Positions 1 to 7,312 of a DNA stretch of 11,398 nucleotides are shown piece by piece (position 1 is the first letter of the stretch; the number at the start of each line of letters is the position of its first letter). Both the position numbers and the translations under genes were made by a program. Under the pieces are notes generated by a model. That model worked only from the letters and a program-made list of their open reading frames with translations. It did no database searches and was not told where the DNA came from. Source of the DNA: Spirochaetae bacterium HGW-Spirochaetae-7 (lineage in GTDB: Bacteria; Spirochaetota; Spirochaetia; Treponematales; UBA12059); NCBI GenBank assembly GCA_002839245.1, contig PGXR01000089.1, positions 1 through 11,398 of the forward strand. Direction: 5' to 3'.

Positions 1-145
1 CGCCGACATGCACCGGCGCGTCTGCCAGCGCGACCGCGGGTTCCTCGAATTCCGGCGTCGGCCTGGCGCTGCGGTAGCCGTCGACCAGGCTGTCCTCGAT
101 TGTCGAAAGCGCTTCCCAGAGCGCCATCCTGTCGTCGGTTTCCAT
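1..145 (-). CDS. N-terminal fragment of an unidentified protein, possibly a uracil-DNA glycosylase
   Basis: An open frame runs from an ATG at 145 off the left edge of the window, giving 48 codons without a stop. The start is supported by a purine-rich stretch (GGGAGAGG, + coordinates 156-163) ending 10 nt upstream. The visible residues begin METDDRMALWEALSTIED and continue with an acidic, Pro-rich linker. The pattern ALWxxLxxxEDxLxxGY resembles the poorly conserved N-terminal extension that precedes the Fe-S domain of family-4/5 uracil-DNA glycosylases in some anaerobes. No catalytic motif or cluster cysteine is inside the window, so this identification is a weak recall-based guess. The gene begins 63 bp after the stop of the FAD-dependent oxidoreductase on the same strand, so the two may be co-transcribed. 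The frame also extends 5' to a TTG codon, but the ATG fits the ribosome-binding site better. Confidence 0.5.
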   Translation of the reverse strand, partial: METDDRMALWEALSTIEDSLVDGYRSARPTPEFEEPAVALADAPVHVG

Positions 146-208
146 TCGCTTGCAGCCTCTCCCGTAACAGTAGTAGTCGATGCCGTCATCGTCAGGCAAG
201 GGGATTGC

Positions 209-1858
209 CTATCGGACCGCCTGCGAGCACGAAAGCGCTACCGCCTCCGCCACCCTGATGCCGTCCATGGCCGCAGACATGATGCCGCCAGCGTAGCCGG
301 CGCCTTCGCCGCAGGGGAAGAGCGCGCCCGCCGGCGACTCCAGCCTGTCGTTTCGAAGGATGCGGACCGGCGACGATGTACGAGTCTCGACGCCCGCGAA
401 GACGGCGTCCGGGCCTCCGAAGCCATGGATCTTGCGGTCGAAGGCTGGCATCGCCTCCTTGATGCCGGCCGATACGAAGCCGGGCAGGCAGGCGTTCAGG
501 TCGACTGGAGCCCAGGCTCCCCGGATAGACGGCGCCGTGACGGGCGCCCCGGAGGGAAGGCCCGCCGCAAAGTCGGCCATGCGCTGGACCGGCAGGGCTG
601 ACCCGCCAGAACCGGTGGGCAAGCCTGCGGCCTCGCGGGCCGCATCCCAGGCCAGTTTTTCCCAGCGACGCTGGTACTCGACGCCGGCCATGATGCCCTC
701 AACGCTAGAGTCGTCCCCCCCGAAATCGTCTGGACGCACCGCGACGACGATGGCGCTGTTGGCTGACGGCGAGCTTCGCGCAAAGTCGCTCATGCCGTTG
801 CACGCCGACATGCCCCGCTCCGAGCTGGCGTCGACTATCCAGCCGCCGGGGCACATGCAGAATGAATAGGCGGCCCTTCCGTCGGCCGTCTTGTGCGTAA
901 GCTTGTATTCGGCCGCGCCGAGCGACGGGTGGTTCCACTTCTCCCCATACTGCGCCCGCGATATCATTTCCTGCGGGTGCTCGACGCGGAGGCCGATGGC
1001 GAATGGCTTGCGCTCCATCGCCACGCCCGAGCGCGCGAGCTCGGCGAAGGTGTCCCGCGCGCTGTGGCCTATAGCCAGCACGACCGCCGGACTGCGTATG
1101 CGCTCCCCCGAATCCAGCTCGACTCCGGCCACCTTCCCCGCACCGAGTTCGAAGCTCCTGACGCGCGAGCGGAACCGAATCTCGCCGCCCAGGGATTCTA
1201 TCTTTCCGCGCAGGCCCATGACGACCTTCACGAGGTAATCGGTGCCGATGTGGGGCTTGTTCGAGTACAGGATCTCGCGGGGAGCGCCTGCCGCGACGAA
1301 CTCCTCGAGCACCCGGCGGTTGCGGCCGGCTTCGTCGTTGACCGAGGTATTGAGCTTGCCGTCGGACCAGGTGCCCGCGCCGCCCTCTCCGAACTGGATG
1401 TTCGACTCGGGGTCAAGCTCGCCGCCGTTCCAGAACGCCGAAACTTCCTTGGCCCGTGCCTTTACGTCGTCGCCGCGTTCCAGGACCAGGGGCCGGTAGC
1501 CGGCTTCCGAGAGCATCAGCGCGCAGAACAGTCCCGCGGGCCCGGCTCCGACGATGACGGGCCGCTCGTCGTCGCCGGTGCCACGGCGCCCGACGGGCGA
1601 GGGGAAACGGTACTGCATTTCTGGCCCCATGGCCTTGGCCTTTGCGCCGAGGCTGCGCGACGGCGACTCGAGGCCCGCGATTATCGTATAGACGATTCGT
1701 ATGTCCCGCTTGTCGCGCGCGTCGATGGATCGGCGCTCGACGCGGAACTCGGCCAGGTTGACCGGCCCGACGCCTATTTCCCGGGCCGCGCGGCCCCGCA
1801 GGTAATGCTCGTCATGGTCGAGGGGGCAATTGATGTTCTGGATGCGGTAGAGGTTCAT
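209..1858 (-). CDS. COG2509-type FAD-dependent dehydrogenase/oxidoreductase, 549 aa
   Basis: This is a cytoplasmic flavoprotein of the 'uncharacterized FAD-dependent dehydrogenase' family (COG2509); substrate and partner are unknown for the family. The N-terminal 80 residues form the family's small leader domain, with RRSIDARDKRDIRIVYTI at about 42-59. The Rossmann dinucleotide motif VIVGAGPAGL is at 101-110, with an acidic residue (E127) at the end of the second strand as expected for FAD ribose binding. The family signature SFCMCPGG is at 332-339, and the C-terminal FAD contact region is GEGAGYAGG followed by a GIRVAEA helix. The ATG at 1858 is chosen because the MNLYRIQN start matches the family N-terminus. 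The frame could extend to 2050, but that would overlap the divergent B12 gene. No Shine-Dalgarno sequence is visible. Instead a TATACT hexamer (+ 1866-1871) ends 7 nt before the ATG. Identification is strong at family level, and the reaction is unassigned. Confidence 0.9.
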   Translation of the reverse strand: MNLYRIQNINCPLDHDEHYLRGRAAREIGVGPVNLAEFRVERRSIDARDKRDIRIVYTIIAGLESPSRSLGAKAKAMGPEMQYRFPSPVGRRGTGDDERPVIVGAGPAGLFCALMLSEAGYRPLVLERGDDVKARAKEVSAFWNGGELDPESNIQFGEGGAGTWSDGKLNTSVNDEAGRNRRVLEEFVAAGAPREILYSNKPHIGTDYLVKVVMGLRGKIESLGGEIRFRSRVRSFELGAGKVAGVELDSGERIRSPAVVLAIGHSARDTFAELARSGVAMERKPFAIGLRVEHPQEMISRAQYGEKWNHPSLGAAEYKLTHKTADGRAAYSFCMCPGGWIVDASSERGMSACNGMSDFARSSPSANSAIVVAVRPDDFGGDDSSVEGIMAGVEYQRRWEKLAWDAAREAAGLPTGSGGSALPVQRMADFAAGLPSGAPVTAPSIRGAWAPVDLNACLPGFVSAGIKEAMPAFDRKIHGFGGPDAVFAGVETRTSSPVRILRNDRLESPAGALFPCGEGAGYAGGIMSAAMDGIRVAEAVALSCSQAVR

Positions 1859-1902
1859 GGGGCCGAGTATACACCGGATGGCGCCCAGGCAGGCACCCTG
1901 AT

Positions 1903-1930
1903 TTGCCCGGTGGAGCGCATCGACTATACT
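1903..1930 (+). promoter_or_regulatory. Putative sigma-70-type promoter for the B12-sensor/diguanylate cyclase operon
   Basis: A -35-like TTGCCC at 1903-1908 and a -10-like TATACT at 1925-1930 are separated by 16 bp. They lie in the divergent spacer, about 32 bp before the ATG at 1962. A good Shine-Dalgarno GGAGGT follows at 1949-1954. An 8-bp perfect palindrome, TACTAGTA (1927-1934), overlaps the 3' end of the -10 and could be an operator half or chance. The hexamer matches are read by eye and no scoring was run. Confidence 0.45.
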
Positions 1931-1961
1931 AGTACAGGGATCTTTACCGGAGGTGCCGTAT

Positions 1962-3038
1962 ATGGGCGAAGTCTTGGGTGGAATCGACGCGCTCTTTGCT
2001 GAAGCCGACATGGCCGCCGTCGAGGCGATGGAGCTTTTCCTCGAGTTCAAGCCATCGCTCCGGGCGGCCTATGACGCGAGGAGCATGAGGCTGGCACGCG
2101 AGGACATGGGGCATCACATCAGGAATTTCGCCGCCATCGCCTTCTCGCCTGACGACAAGTCCCTCCTCGACTACCTGTCGTGGCTCAAGGTGCTTTTCGA
2201 CGGTTTCGGCTTCACTGACGAGGACATCAAGCTGTCGTTCCGCTGCGCCGGGCGGGCGGCCGGGAAGCGCCTGTCCGGGAATGAAGCGGCAGCATTCGAG
2301 AATCTTGTCGAGCGGGCGGTTTTCGAATACGGCCGGTCGGAACCTGTCGCCAACCGCTACCTGAAGGAAGGCCTGCCGGACAACGGGATCGCCCGCTCGT
2401 ATGTCCAGGCCGTCATCGAAGGGCGCCGCGATTTTGCCCAGGCTCTCGTCGACTCCGAGCTGCGCGCCGGGAAGCCTGCCAGGAGCCTGTACCTCGAGCT
2501 GTTCCAGCCGGCTCAGCGGGAACTCGGGCGCCTCTGGCACACCAGGAAGATATCGGTTGCGCAGGAGCATTTTGCCACCGCTGCGACGCAGTACATCATG
2601 TCTACCCTGTACCCGCGGCTGATGGCCGAATCGCGGCCCAACGGGAGGCTAGTGCTCGCCGCCTGCGCGCAGGGCGAGCTGCACGAGCTGGGCTTGCGGA
2701 TGGTGGCCGACTTTTTCCAGGCCGACGGCTGGGATACGCGCTTCCTCGGCGCGAACCTTCCGCTCGGAGCCCTCGCAGCTGAGGTGACGCGCATCGAACC
2801 CGACCTCGTCGCCCTGTCCGCATCGATCCCGACCAACGTCCGCTGGGTGGATGCCGCGGTCAAGACGCTCCGCGCCAAGACCGGCAAGAAGCCGGCGATA
2901 CTGGTCGGGGGAATACCGTTCGTCGTTTCGCCCGGTCTGTGGCGGGAGCTTGGAGCCGACGGAACCGGGATCGATTGCCAGGAGGCGGTGGCGGTCGGCG
3001 ACCGCCTCGTCGGGAAGGAGACGCGCCTTGACCGATGA
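1962..3038 (+). CDS. Stand-alone cobalamin-binding sensor protein (CarH-like cap plus B12-binding domain), 358 aa
   Basis: This is a cytoplasmic cobalamin-binding protein with no DNA-binding domain and no methyltransferase domain. Residues 1 to about 150 are a helical N-terminal region, with HHIRNFAAIAF at 51-61 and DYLSWLKVLFD at 70-80. I recognise this only as a region found in other stand-alone B12-binding proteins. Residues about 160-225 are the helical cap domain, with W192, E202 and H203 forming the W-x9-EH motif of the CarH/LitR photoreceptor cap (W131, E141, H142 in CarH). Residues about 228-350 are the Rossmann-like B12-binding domain, with E239-x-H241-x-x-G244 supplying the lower axial histidine, then SAS at 286-288 and VGG at 315-317. 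The start is ATG 1962, placed 7 nt after GGAGGT (1949-1954). The in-frame GTG at 1953 overlaps that site and is rejected. Its stop overlaps the next gene's start (ATGA), so it is probably translationally coupled to the diguanylate cyclase. Cobalamin binding is well supported; light sensing is inference. Confidence 0.88.
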   Translation: MGEVLGGIDALFAEADMAAVEAMELFLEFKPSLRAAYDARSMRLAREDMGHHIRNFAAIAFSPDDKSLLDYLSWLKVLFDGFGFTDEDIKLSFRCAGRAAGKRLSGNEAAAFENLVERAVFEYGRSEPVANRYLKEGLPDNGIARSYVQAVIEGRRDFAQALVDSELRAGKPARSLYLELFQPAQRELGRLWHTRKISVAQEHFATAATQYIMSTLYPRLMAESRPNGRLVLAACAQGELHELGLRMVADFFQADGWDTRFLGANLPLGALAAEVTRIEPDLVALSASIPTNVRWVDAAVKTLRAKTGKKPAILVGGIPFVVSPGLWRELGADGTGIDCQEAVAVGDRLVGKETRLDR

Positions 3039-3994
3039 ACACCTTCTCGAGGATGAACAACGATCTCATCAATGCCCGCCGAGAGTTGAACCGGGTCAAT
3101 GCGGCGCTTGAGGAGAAGGAGCGCTTTCTCGCGAAGGTGCTCGACCTGTCTCCGTTCGTCGTCTATGTCTACGACCTCGGGCAGGGGAGAAACGTGTACT
3201 CGTCCCGCGAATTAACGACTCTCCTCGGCTTCGGACCCGAGGAGATCACGGCGATGGGCGAGCCCTTCTTCCTGAAACTCCTGCATCCTGAAGACCTGGA
3301 GCGCTTCGGGAAGCATAAGGCGGTTCTCGCGGGTATGGATGATTCACGCTTCGTCGACTTCGAGTACCGCGTGCGCGACAGGGCAGGAATCTGGCGGTGG
3401 CTACGTTCTACCGAAACCGTCTTCGAGCGGGAACCAGGAGGCAGGCCCAAACGGACCGTCGGCATTGTCCGGGACATTACCGTCGACAGGCACCGTGAAG
3501 AGCTCCTGAAGGATGCATCGCGGATCGACGAGTTGACCGGATTGCGCAACCGGAAAGGGTTCAGGGAGCTTGCAGAACATCATCTGCGGCTGGCGGAAAG
3601 GCGACGGAGCGGATTCGCGATAGTCTTTCTTGACCTCGACTGCTTCAAGGCCATCAATGACCGCTATGGCCATGCCGAAGGCGACGAGGCGCTGAAGACA
3701 GCGGCGAGGCTTCTCGAAGGCTGTCTCCGCTCGGGCGACATCCTGGCCCGCTATGGCGGCGACGAGTTCATCTGCCTTCTCTCCGACGCGTTCGAGCCAT
3801 CGATACAACCCCTGCTTTCGCGCATCCGCGACAGTACGGACGCCTTGAACCTGGGCTCCGGAAAGCCGTGGCGGCTGGAGTTTTCCTTCGGCACCGCGCT
3901 GTCCGACCCCGAGCGGCCAGAGAGCCTGGACGAGCTCGTCGACAGGGCAGACCGGCTCATGTACGAGGACAAGCGGGAGCGGAACCCCGGGTGA
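3035..3994 (+). CDS. PAS-GGDEF diguanylate cyclase, 319 aa
   Basis: This is a soluble enzyme expected to make cyclic di-GMP from two GTP. A short charged coiled-coil-like helix (about 7-32) leads into a PAS_3-type domain (about 33-150: YVYDLGQGRN, LLGFGPEEI, HPEDLERF, then YRVRDRAGIWRWLRSTE and GIVRDITV). The GGDEF domain spans about 155-312. The metal-binding DLDCFKAINDRYGH is at 200-213, and the active-site loop GGDEF is intact at 241-245. An RxxD inhibitory site (RSGD, 232-235) sits exactly five residues upstream, so product feedback inhibition is likely. No transmembrane segment or EAL domain is present. The start ATG at 3035 overlaps the upstream TGA by the ATGA arrangement. An alternative ATG at 3053 would only remove six residues and has no usable spacing from a ribosome-binding site. 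The overlap with the cobalamin-binding gene suggests that the B12 protein controls this cyclase. Confidence 0.93.
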   Translation: MNTFSRMNNDLINARRELNRVNAALEEKERFLAKVLDLSPFVVYVYDLGQGRNVYSSRELTTLLGFGPEEITAMGEPFFLKLLHPEDLERFGKHKAVLAGMDDSRFVDFEYRVRDRAGIWRWLRSTETVFEREPGGRPKRTVGIVRDITVDRHREELLKDASRIDELTGLRNRKGFRELAEHHLRLAERRRSGFAIVFLDLDCFKAINDRYGHAEGDEALKTAARLLEGCLRSGDILARYGGDEFICLLSDAFEPSIQPLLSRIRDSTDALNLGSGKPWRLEFSFGTALSDPERPESLDELVDRADRLMYEDKRERNPG

Positions 3995-4110
3995 CCCGGC
4001 GGGCTATTCTTGGGCCTTGGTTGCAGCTATGCATATTGATGCGGTTGGTCGTTGAATTCCAGTGCAAATGTTCCTGAGATGGATGATACTGCAGATAGTA
4101 CGGGGGAATC

Positions 4111-5232
4111 ATGGCGTCTCTAACCAAAGCAATCGGTATGAACGCGTCGATTGTCGCCCTTGCGGCGGGTGTCATCCTGTCTACGGTCGGCTGCGCCTCC
4201 CGCAAGGAAATTGTCATAGGCTTTGCGGCCAGCATGTCGGGCATGGACTACATGCTGGGCGTAGAAGGCAGGAATGCCGCGATGCTGTTCGTGGACGAGC
4301 TGAACGCTTCAGGAGGCGTAGGCGGCAGCAAGCTCCGGCTGGAAGTCCGGGATCTGGCGAGCGACGACTCCCGGGTGCCGATCGTCGCCCGGGAACTCGT
4401 GGAGGCCGGAGCGGTCGCCATCGTCGGCTTCTATTCGAGCTCGTCGGCGCTCGCGGCCATTCCGGTGCTCCAGGAAGCCGGGGTGCCTATCATCAGCCCT
4501 ACCTCCACGGCGGACAGCCTGTCCGGCCTTGACGATGTATTCTTCCGCACCATCATGACATCCGTGAGGGATCCTCTGGTGCTCGGCAAGCAGATGCGGG
4601 AAGCCGGGCAATCCCGCATCCTGTTCATCGCGGCGGCATACAACAAGCCTTACTATGAGACCTACCTGAAGGGCCTGGAACCGCTGGTCACGATATCGGG
4701 GACGATACGGTACTCGACGCTCCAGGATATAGATTATGGCCTGATAGAAGGTCTTGCCCGGAATCCCGGCTACGACGCGGTGATGATCGTGGCCAGTTCG
4801 CTGGATACCGGGACCATAGCCCAGAAACTGGCGCTGCTGGGATTGCGCAAGCCGCTGTACCTGAGCGGCTGGGCGGGCAACGAGGACGTCATTACCTACG
4901 GCGGGGCGGCCGTTGAAGGCGCGCTGCTCGTGCATCAGGTCGACGTCGACCTGTCCAAGGATACGACGCTGTCCGTCAGGTACCGCGCGGTATTCGGCCG
5001 CGAGGCAAGCTACGGGGCCATAGAGACCTGGGATTCCATGTTGCTGCTGGTCGAGGGATTGCGCGCGGCGAAGGGCGATGCACGGAAGCTGTACCCCGCC
5101 CTCAAGGGCATCAAGTCATTCCAGGGAACCTCCAGCACGATCACCATCGACTCCACGGGAGACGCACGGCGCGCGCTGTACATGAAACGGATTCAGAACG
5201 GCCATTTCACGGTGACGGGCAGGGCGGACTGA
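4111..5232 (+). CDS. LivJ-like type-1 periplasmic-binding lipoprotein, 373 aa
   Basis: This is a membrane-anchored solute-binding protein of the branched-chain amino acid/amide receptor family (Peripla_BP_6, type 1 fold). The N-terminus carries a lysine at 6 and a hydrophobic stretch, followed by the lipobox LSTVGC with Cys28 as the predicted lipidation site. The mature domain starts EIVIGFAASMSG. The family-typical first lobe is visible: GRNAAMLFVDELNASGGVGG, the D-x-x-S-D segment, AIVGFYSSSS, then PIISPTSTADSL and FFRTIMTS. The start at 4111 follows a G-rich stretch (4102-4106), about 4 nt away. An in-frame ATG at 4138 would leave the signal peptide without a positive charge. No permease or ATPase gene is present on either side. 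The next gene is a histidine kinase 3 bp downstream, which suggests a sensory rather than transport role. The ligand cannot be read from the sequence. Confidence 0.88.
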   Translation: MASLTKAIGMNASIVALAAGVILSTVGCASRKEIVIGFAASMSGMDYMLGVEGRNAAMLFVDELNASGGVGGSKLRLEVRDLASDDSRVPIVARELVEAGAVAIVGFYSSSSALAAIPVLQEAGVPIISPTSTADSLSGLDDVFFRTIMTSVRDPLVLGKQMREAGQSRILFIAAAYNKPYYETYLKGLEPLVTISGTIRYSTLQDIDYGLIEGLARNPGYDAVMIVASSLDTGTIAQKLALLGLRKPLYLSGWAGNEDVITYGGAAVEGALLVHQVDVDLSKDTTLSVRYRAVFGREASYGAIETWDSMLLLVEGLRAAKGDARKLYPALKGIKSFQGTSSTITIDSTGDARRALYMKRIQNGHFTVTGRAD

Positions 5233-5235
5233 TAG

Positions 5236-7272
5236 GTGCGAAACCGTTTCAGGGCCACTACGTTGCTTGGTTCCCTCCTTGCCATGATGATCCTGTCATC
5301 CCTCGGGATCATGGGCATCGTCCTCGAGCGCTTCCTCAGGGCCGAACTGGGCAGGCAGGCGGAGGAAGGGAGCCGGCTCCTCGCGGCAAGCCTGGCGCAT
5401 GAAATTGGCTCCTTCATCGACCTGCATTTCATAGGGCTCTCGCTCCTCGAGTCCCAGGGGTTCAGCGACGCGTCGGGTCCCGAGTTGCTCCAGCGTACCT
5501 ATCCGGCCTTCGAGAGCGTCCTTCTCGCGGACCGCAGCGGAAGGGTGGTCCAGGCATCGACCCTGTCCCTAGAATCGGGTTTCGATCTTTCCATGAGGGA
5601 TTATTTCCGCATTCCCTTCAATTCACAGAAGAATTTCGTATCTCCCCCGTTCATTTCGGAAGCGCGCTACACTTCAAGCGCCGTGCTTGCCAGGCCCTCC
5701 CCCGACCATGTCGCGATCGCCTACATCAGCCTGGGCTTCATGAACGAGTTCATCGCCGGGTTGCCGTCCAGCGAGAGCAAGTCAATCGCCGTCGTCGATT
5801 CCAGTGGCGAGTTCATTGCCAGCAATCCCGCGGCTTTCGCAATCTGGAGGAGCGATATCGTGTCGCTCGAAACCTGGTTCCTCGAACATGACCCCGAGGC
5901 CGGAAGCGGGCACTCGATAGGCAGGAGCCTGGGCGGGGAGGACGAGTTCCTGTGCTGGGCCACGGTGCCCGGCGTATCGAGCTGGACGGTCATCGTTGCC
6001 GAACCTACGGAGCGCGTGTTCCGCGCCGTGTTCTTCCTGAGGATCGTCATGGCCTGCGGACTCGTGGCCGTCGGCCTTGTAACGCTTCTGGTCAACCTGA
6101 GCGTGATACGCTTCGTGCGCAAGGACATCGAGATGCTCGTCCGATTCTCCCGGGAGATCGCCGACGGCAAGCTCGATACGGCGATCTCCTTCCGCGGATT
6201 CCACGACTTTGCGCATCTAGCCTCCAATATGGAGCGCATGGGCGCGGCTATACGGGAAAGGGAGTCAAGCCTGAGGACTAACGAGCGCAGGCTTTTCGAC
6301 CTCCTGGATTTCCTGCCGATTCCCATGGTCCTTTTCACTCGTGGAATGGACGTGGAACTCATGAACCGCGCCTTGTCCGCTACGCTCGGGTGGACGCGGC
6401 CCGAGATAGGGACCGAGGCCGACTGGTTGCTGGCCGTGTATCCGGAAGAGGCGAGCCGGCAGGAGGCTATGCAATTCTGGGCGACCTATACCGACAAGCT
6501 GCGCAAGGGCGAACGGCCGGAAGGCCCGCTCAAGGGAAGCCTCCGCTGCAAGGACGGGTCGTTCCGTACCTGCATCGGGGAAGCCGCGCTCATAGCCGAC
6601 CGGTTCATATTTACGTTCGTGGACATTACCCAGGCCGACGAGGCCGCGATGCGGATGAGAGCCAGCCTGACGGAGAAGGAAGTCCTTCTCAAGGAAATCC
6701 ACCATCGCGTCAAGAACAATCTCCAGGTCATCATAAGCCTCCTGTCGCTCAAGGCCTCCTCGGATCCTGGAATCAGCCACATGTTCGCCGAGTCGATAGA
6801 CCGCATACAGGTGATGGCCGGCATCCACGAGCTCCTGTACAAATCAAGCGACCTGTCGCACATCGACCTGTCCGAGTACGTCGAAACGCTCATCGGCTGG
6901 TTGCTGTCCTCGTATGCCAAGGAACGTATCCAGCCGGCAATGGACCTGCGGCTGGAGCCCATCGAGCTGGACATCGACAAGGCCATACCCTGCGGTCTCA
7001 TCATGAACGAGGTGTTGACCAACTCGCTGAAATACGCCTTCCGCCAGGGCATGGAAAATCCGGGAATCGGGGTCGCAATGACGCGTACGCCTGACGGAAG
7101 GATAGTCATGGAACTTTCCGACAACGGCGTCGGCCTTCCGCCCGGCCTGGTACCCGGGCGCAGCGAGTCGCTGGGCATGCAGCTCATCGTATCGTTGTGC
7201 GCACAGTTGCACGGCTCCTGGAACCTCGACTCTTCCGCGGGCACCCGATGGACTATCAGTTTCGACGCCTGA
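5236..7272 (+). CDS. Cache-HAMP-PAS-HisKA_2 sensor histidine kinase, 678 aa
   Basis: This is an inner-membrane sensor kinase. TM1 is at about 9-31. An extracytoplasmic region of about 230 residues follows, with double-Cache features: VLLADRSGRVVQAS at 95-108, then DYFRIPFNSQKNFVSPPF at 122-139 and SIAVVDSSGEFIASNP at 183-198. TM2 is at about 264-290, and a HAMP segment ends near 340. A PAS domain (about 350-465) leads to the HisKA_2 dimerisation box KEIHHRVKNNLQ (486-497). By analogy with HWE/HisKA_2 kinases the phosphoacceptor is probably His490. The ATPase domain shows an N-box (NEVLTNSLKYAF, 591-602), DNGVGLP (629-635) and SLGMQL (645-650). All expected catalytic residues are present. The start is GTG 5236, 3 bp after the lipoprotein stop, with only a weak ribosome-binding site, so translational coupling is likely. 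It ends in a convergent arrangement with the minus-strand Fe-S gene, and no response regulator gene is adjacent. Confidence 0.92.
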   Translation: MRNRFRATTLLGSLLAMMILSSLGIMGIVLERFLRAELGRQAEEGSRLLAASLAHEIGSFIDLHFIGLSLLESQGFSDASGPELLQRTYPAFESVLLADRSGRVVQASTLSLESGFDLSMRDYFRIPFNSQKNFVSPPFISEARYTSSAVLARPSPDHVAIAYISLGFMNEFIAGLPSSESKSIAVVDSSGEFIASNPAAFAIWRSDIVSLETWFLEHDPEAGSGHSIGRSLGGEDEFLCWATVPGVSSWTVIVAEPTERVFRAVFFLRIVMACGLVAVGLVTLLVNLSVIRFVRKDIEMLVRFSREIADGKLDTAISFRGFHDFAHLASNMERMGAAIRERESSLRTNERRLFDLLDFLPIPMVLFTRGMDVELMNRALSATLGWTRPEIGTEADWLLAVYPEEASRQEAMQFWATYTDKLRKGERPEGPLKGSLRCKDGSFRTCIGEAALIADRFIFTFVDITQADEAAMRMRASLTEKEVLLKEIHHRVKNNLQVIISLLSLKASSDPGISHMFAESIDRIQVMAGIHELLYKSSDLSHIDLSEYVETLIGWLLSSYAKERIQPAMDLRLEPIELDIDKAIPCGLIMNEVLTNSLKYAFRQGMENPGIGVAMTRTPDGRIVMELSDNGVGLPPGLVPGRSESLGMQLIVSLCAQLHGSWNLDSSAGTRWTISFDA

Positions 7273-7312
7273 ACAGCGCCAAGCCTGCTCGCGATCTACG
7301 CCTGCCCGGAGC

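Noticed and set aside
1953..1961. GTG at 1953 as the start of the B12 protein
   Set aside because: It overlaps the Shine-Dalgarno GGAGGT (1949-1954). The ATG at 1962 has ideal 7-nt spacing.
893..2002. Long plus-strand open frame (369 codons) opposite the FAD-dependent oxidoreductase
   Set aside because: It lies antisense to a well-identified gene, has no recognisable motif and is Arg/Ala/Gly-rich in the way expected of a GC-rich shadow frame.
1859..2050. N-terminal extension of the FAD-dependent oxidoreductase up to 2050
   Set aside because: It would overlap the promoter and first codons of the divergent B12 gene, and the family N-terminus begins at the ATG at 1858.
4111..5232. Lipoprotein as part of a branched-chain amino acid ABC transporter operon
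   Set aside because: No permease or ATPase genes flank it in the window. The neighbour is a histidine kinase 3 bp downstream.
6486..7244. Minus-strand open frame of 252 codons opposite the histidine kinase
   Set aside because: The plus strand carries intact PAS, HisKA_2 and ATPase motifs through this region. The opposite frame is Ser/Arg-rich shadow coding.
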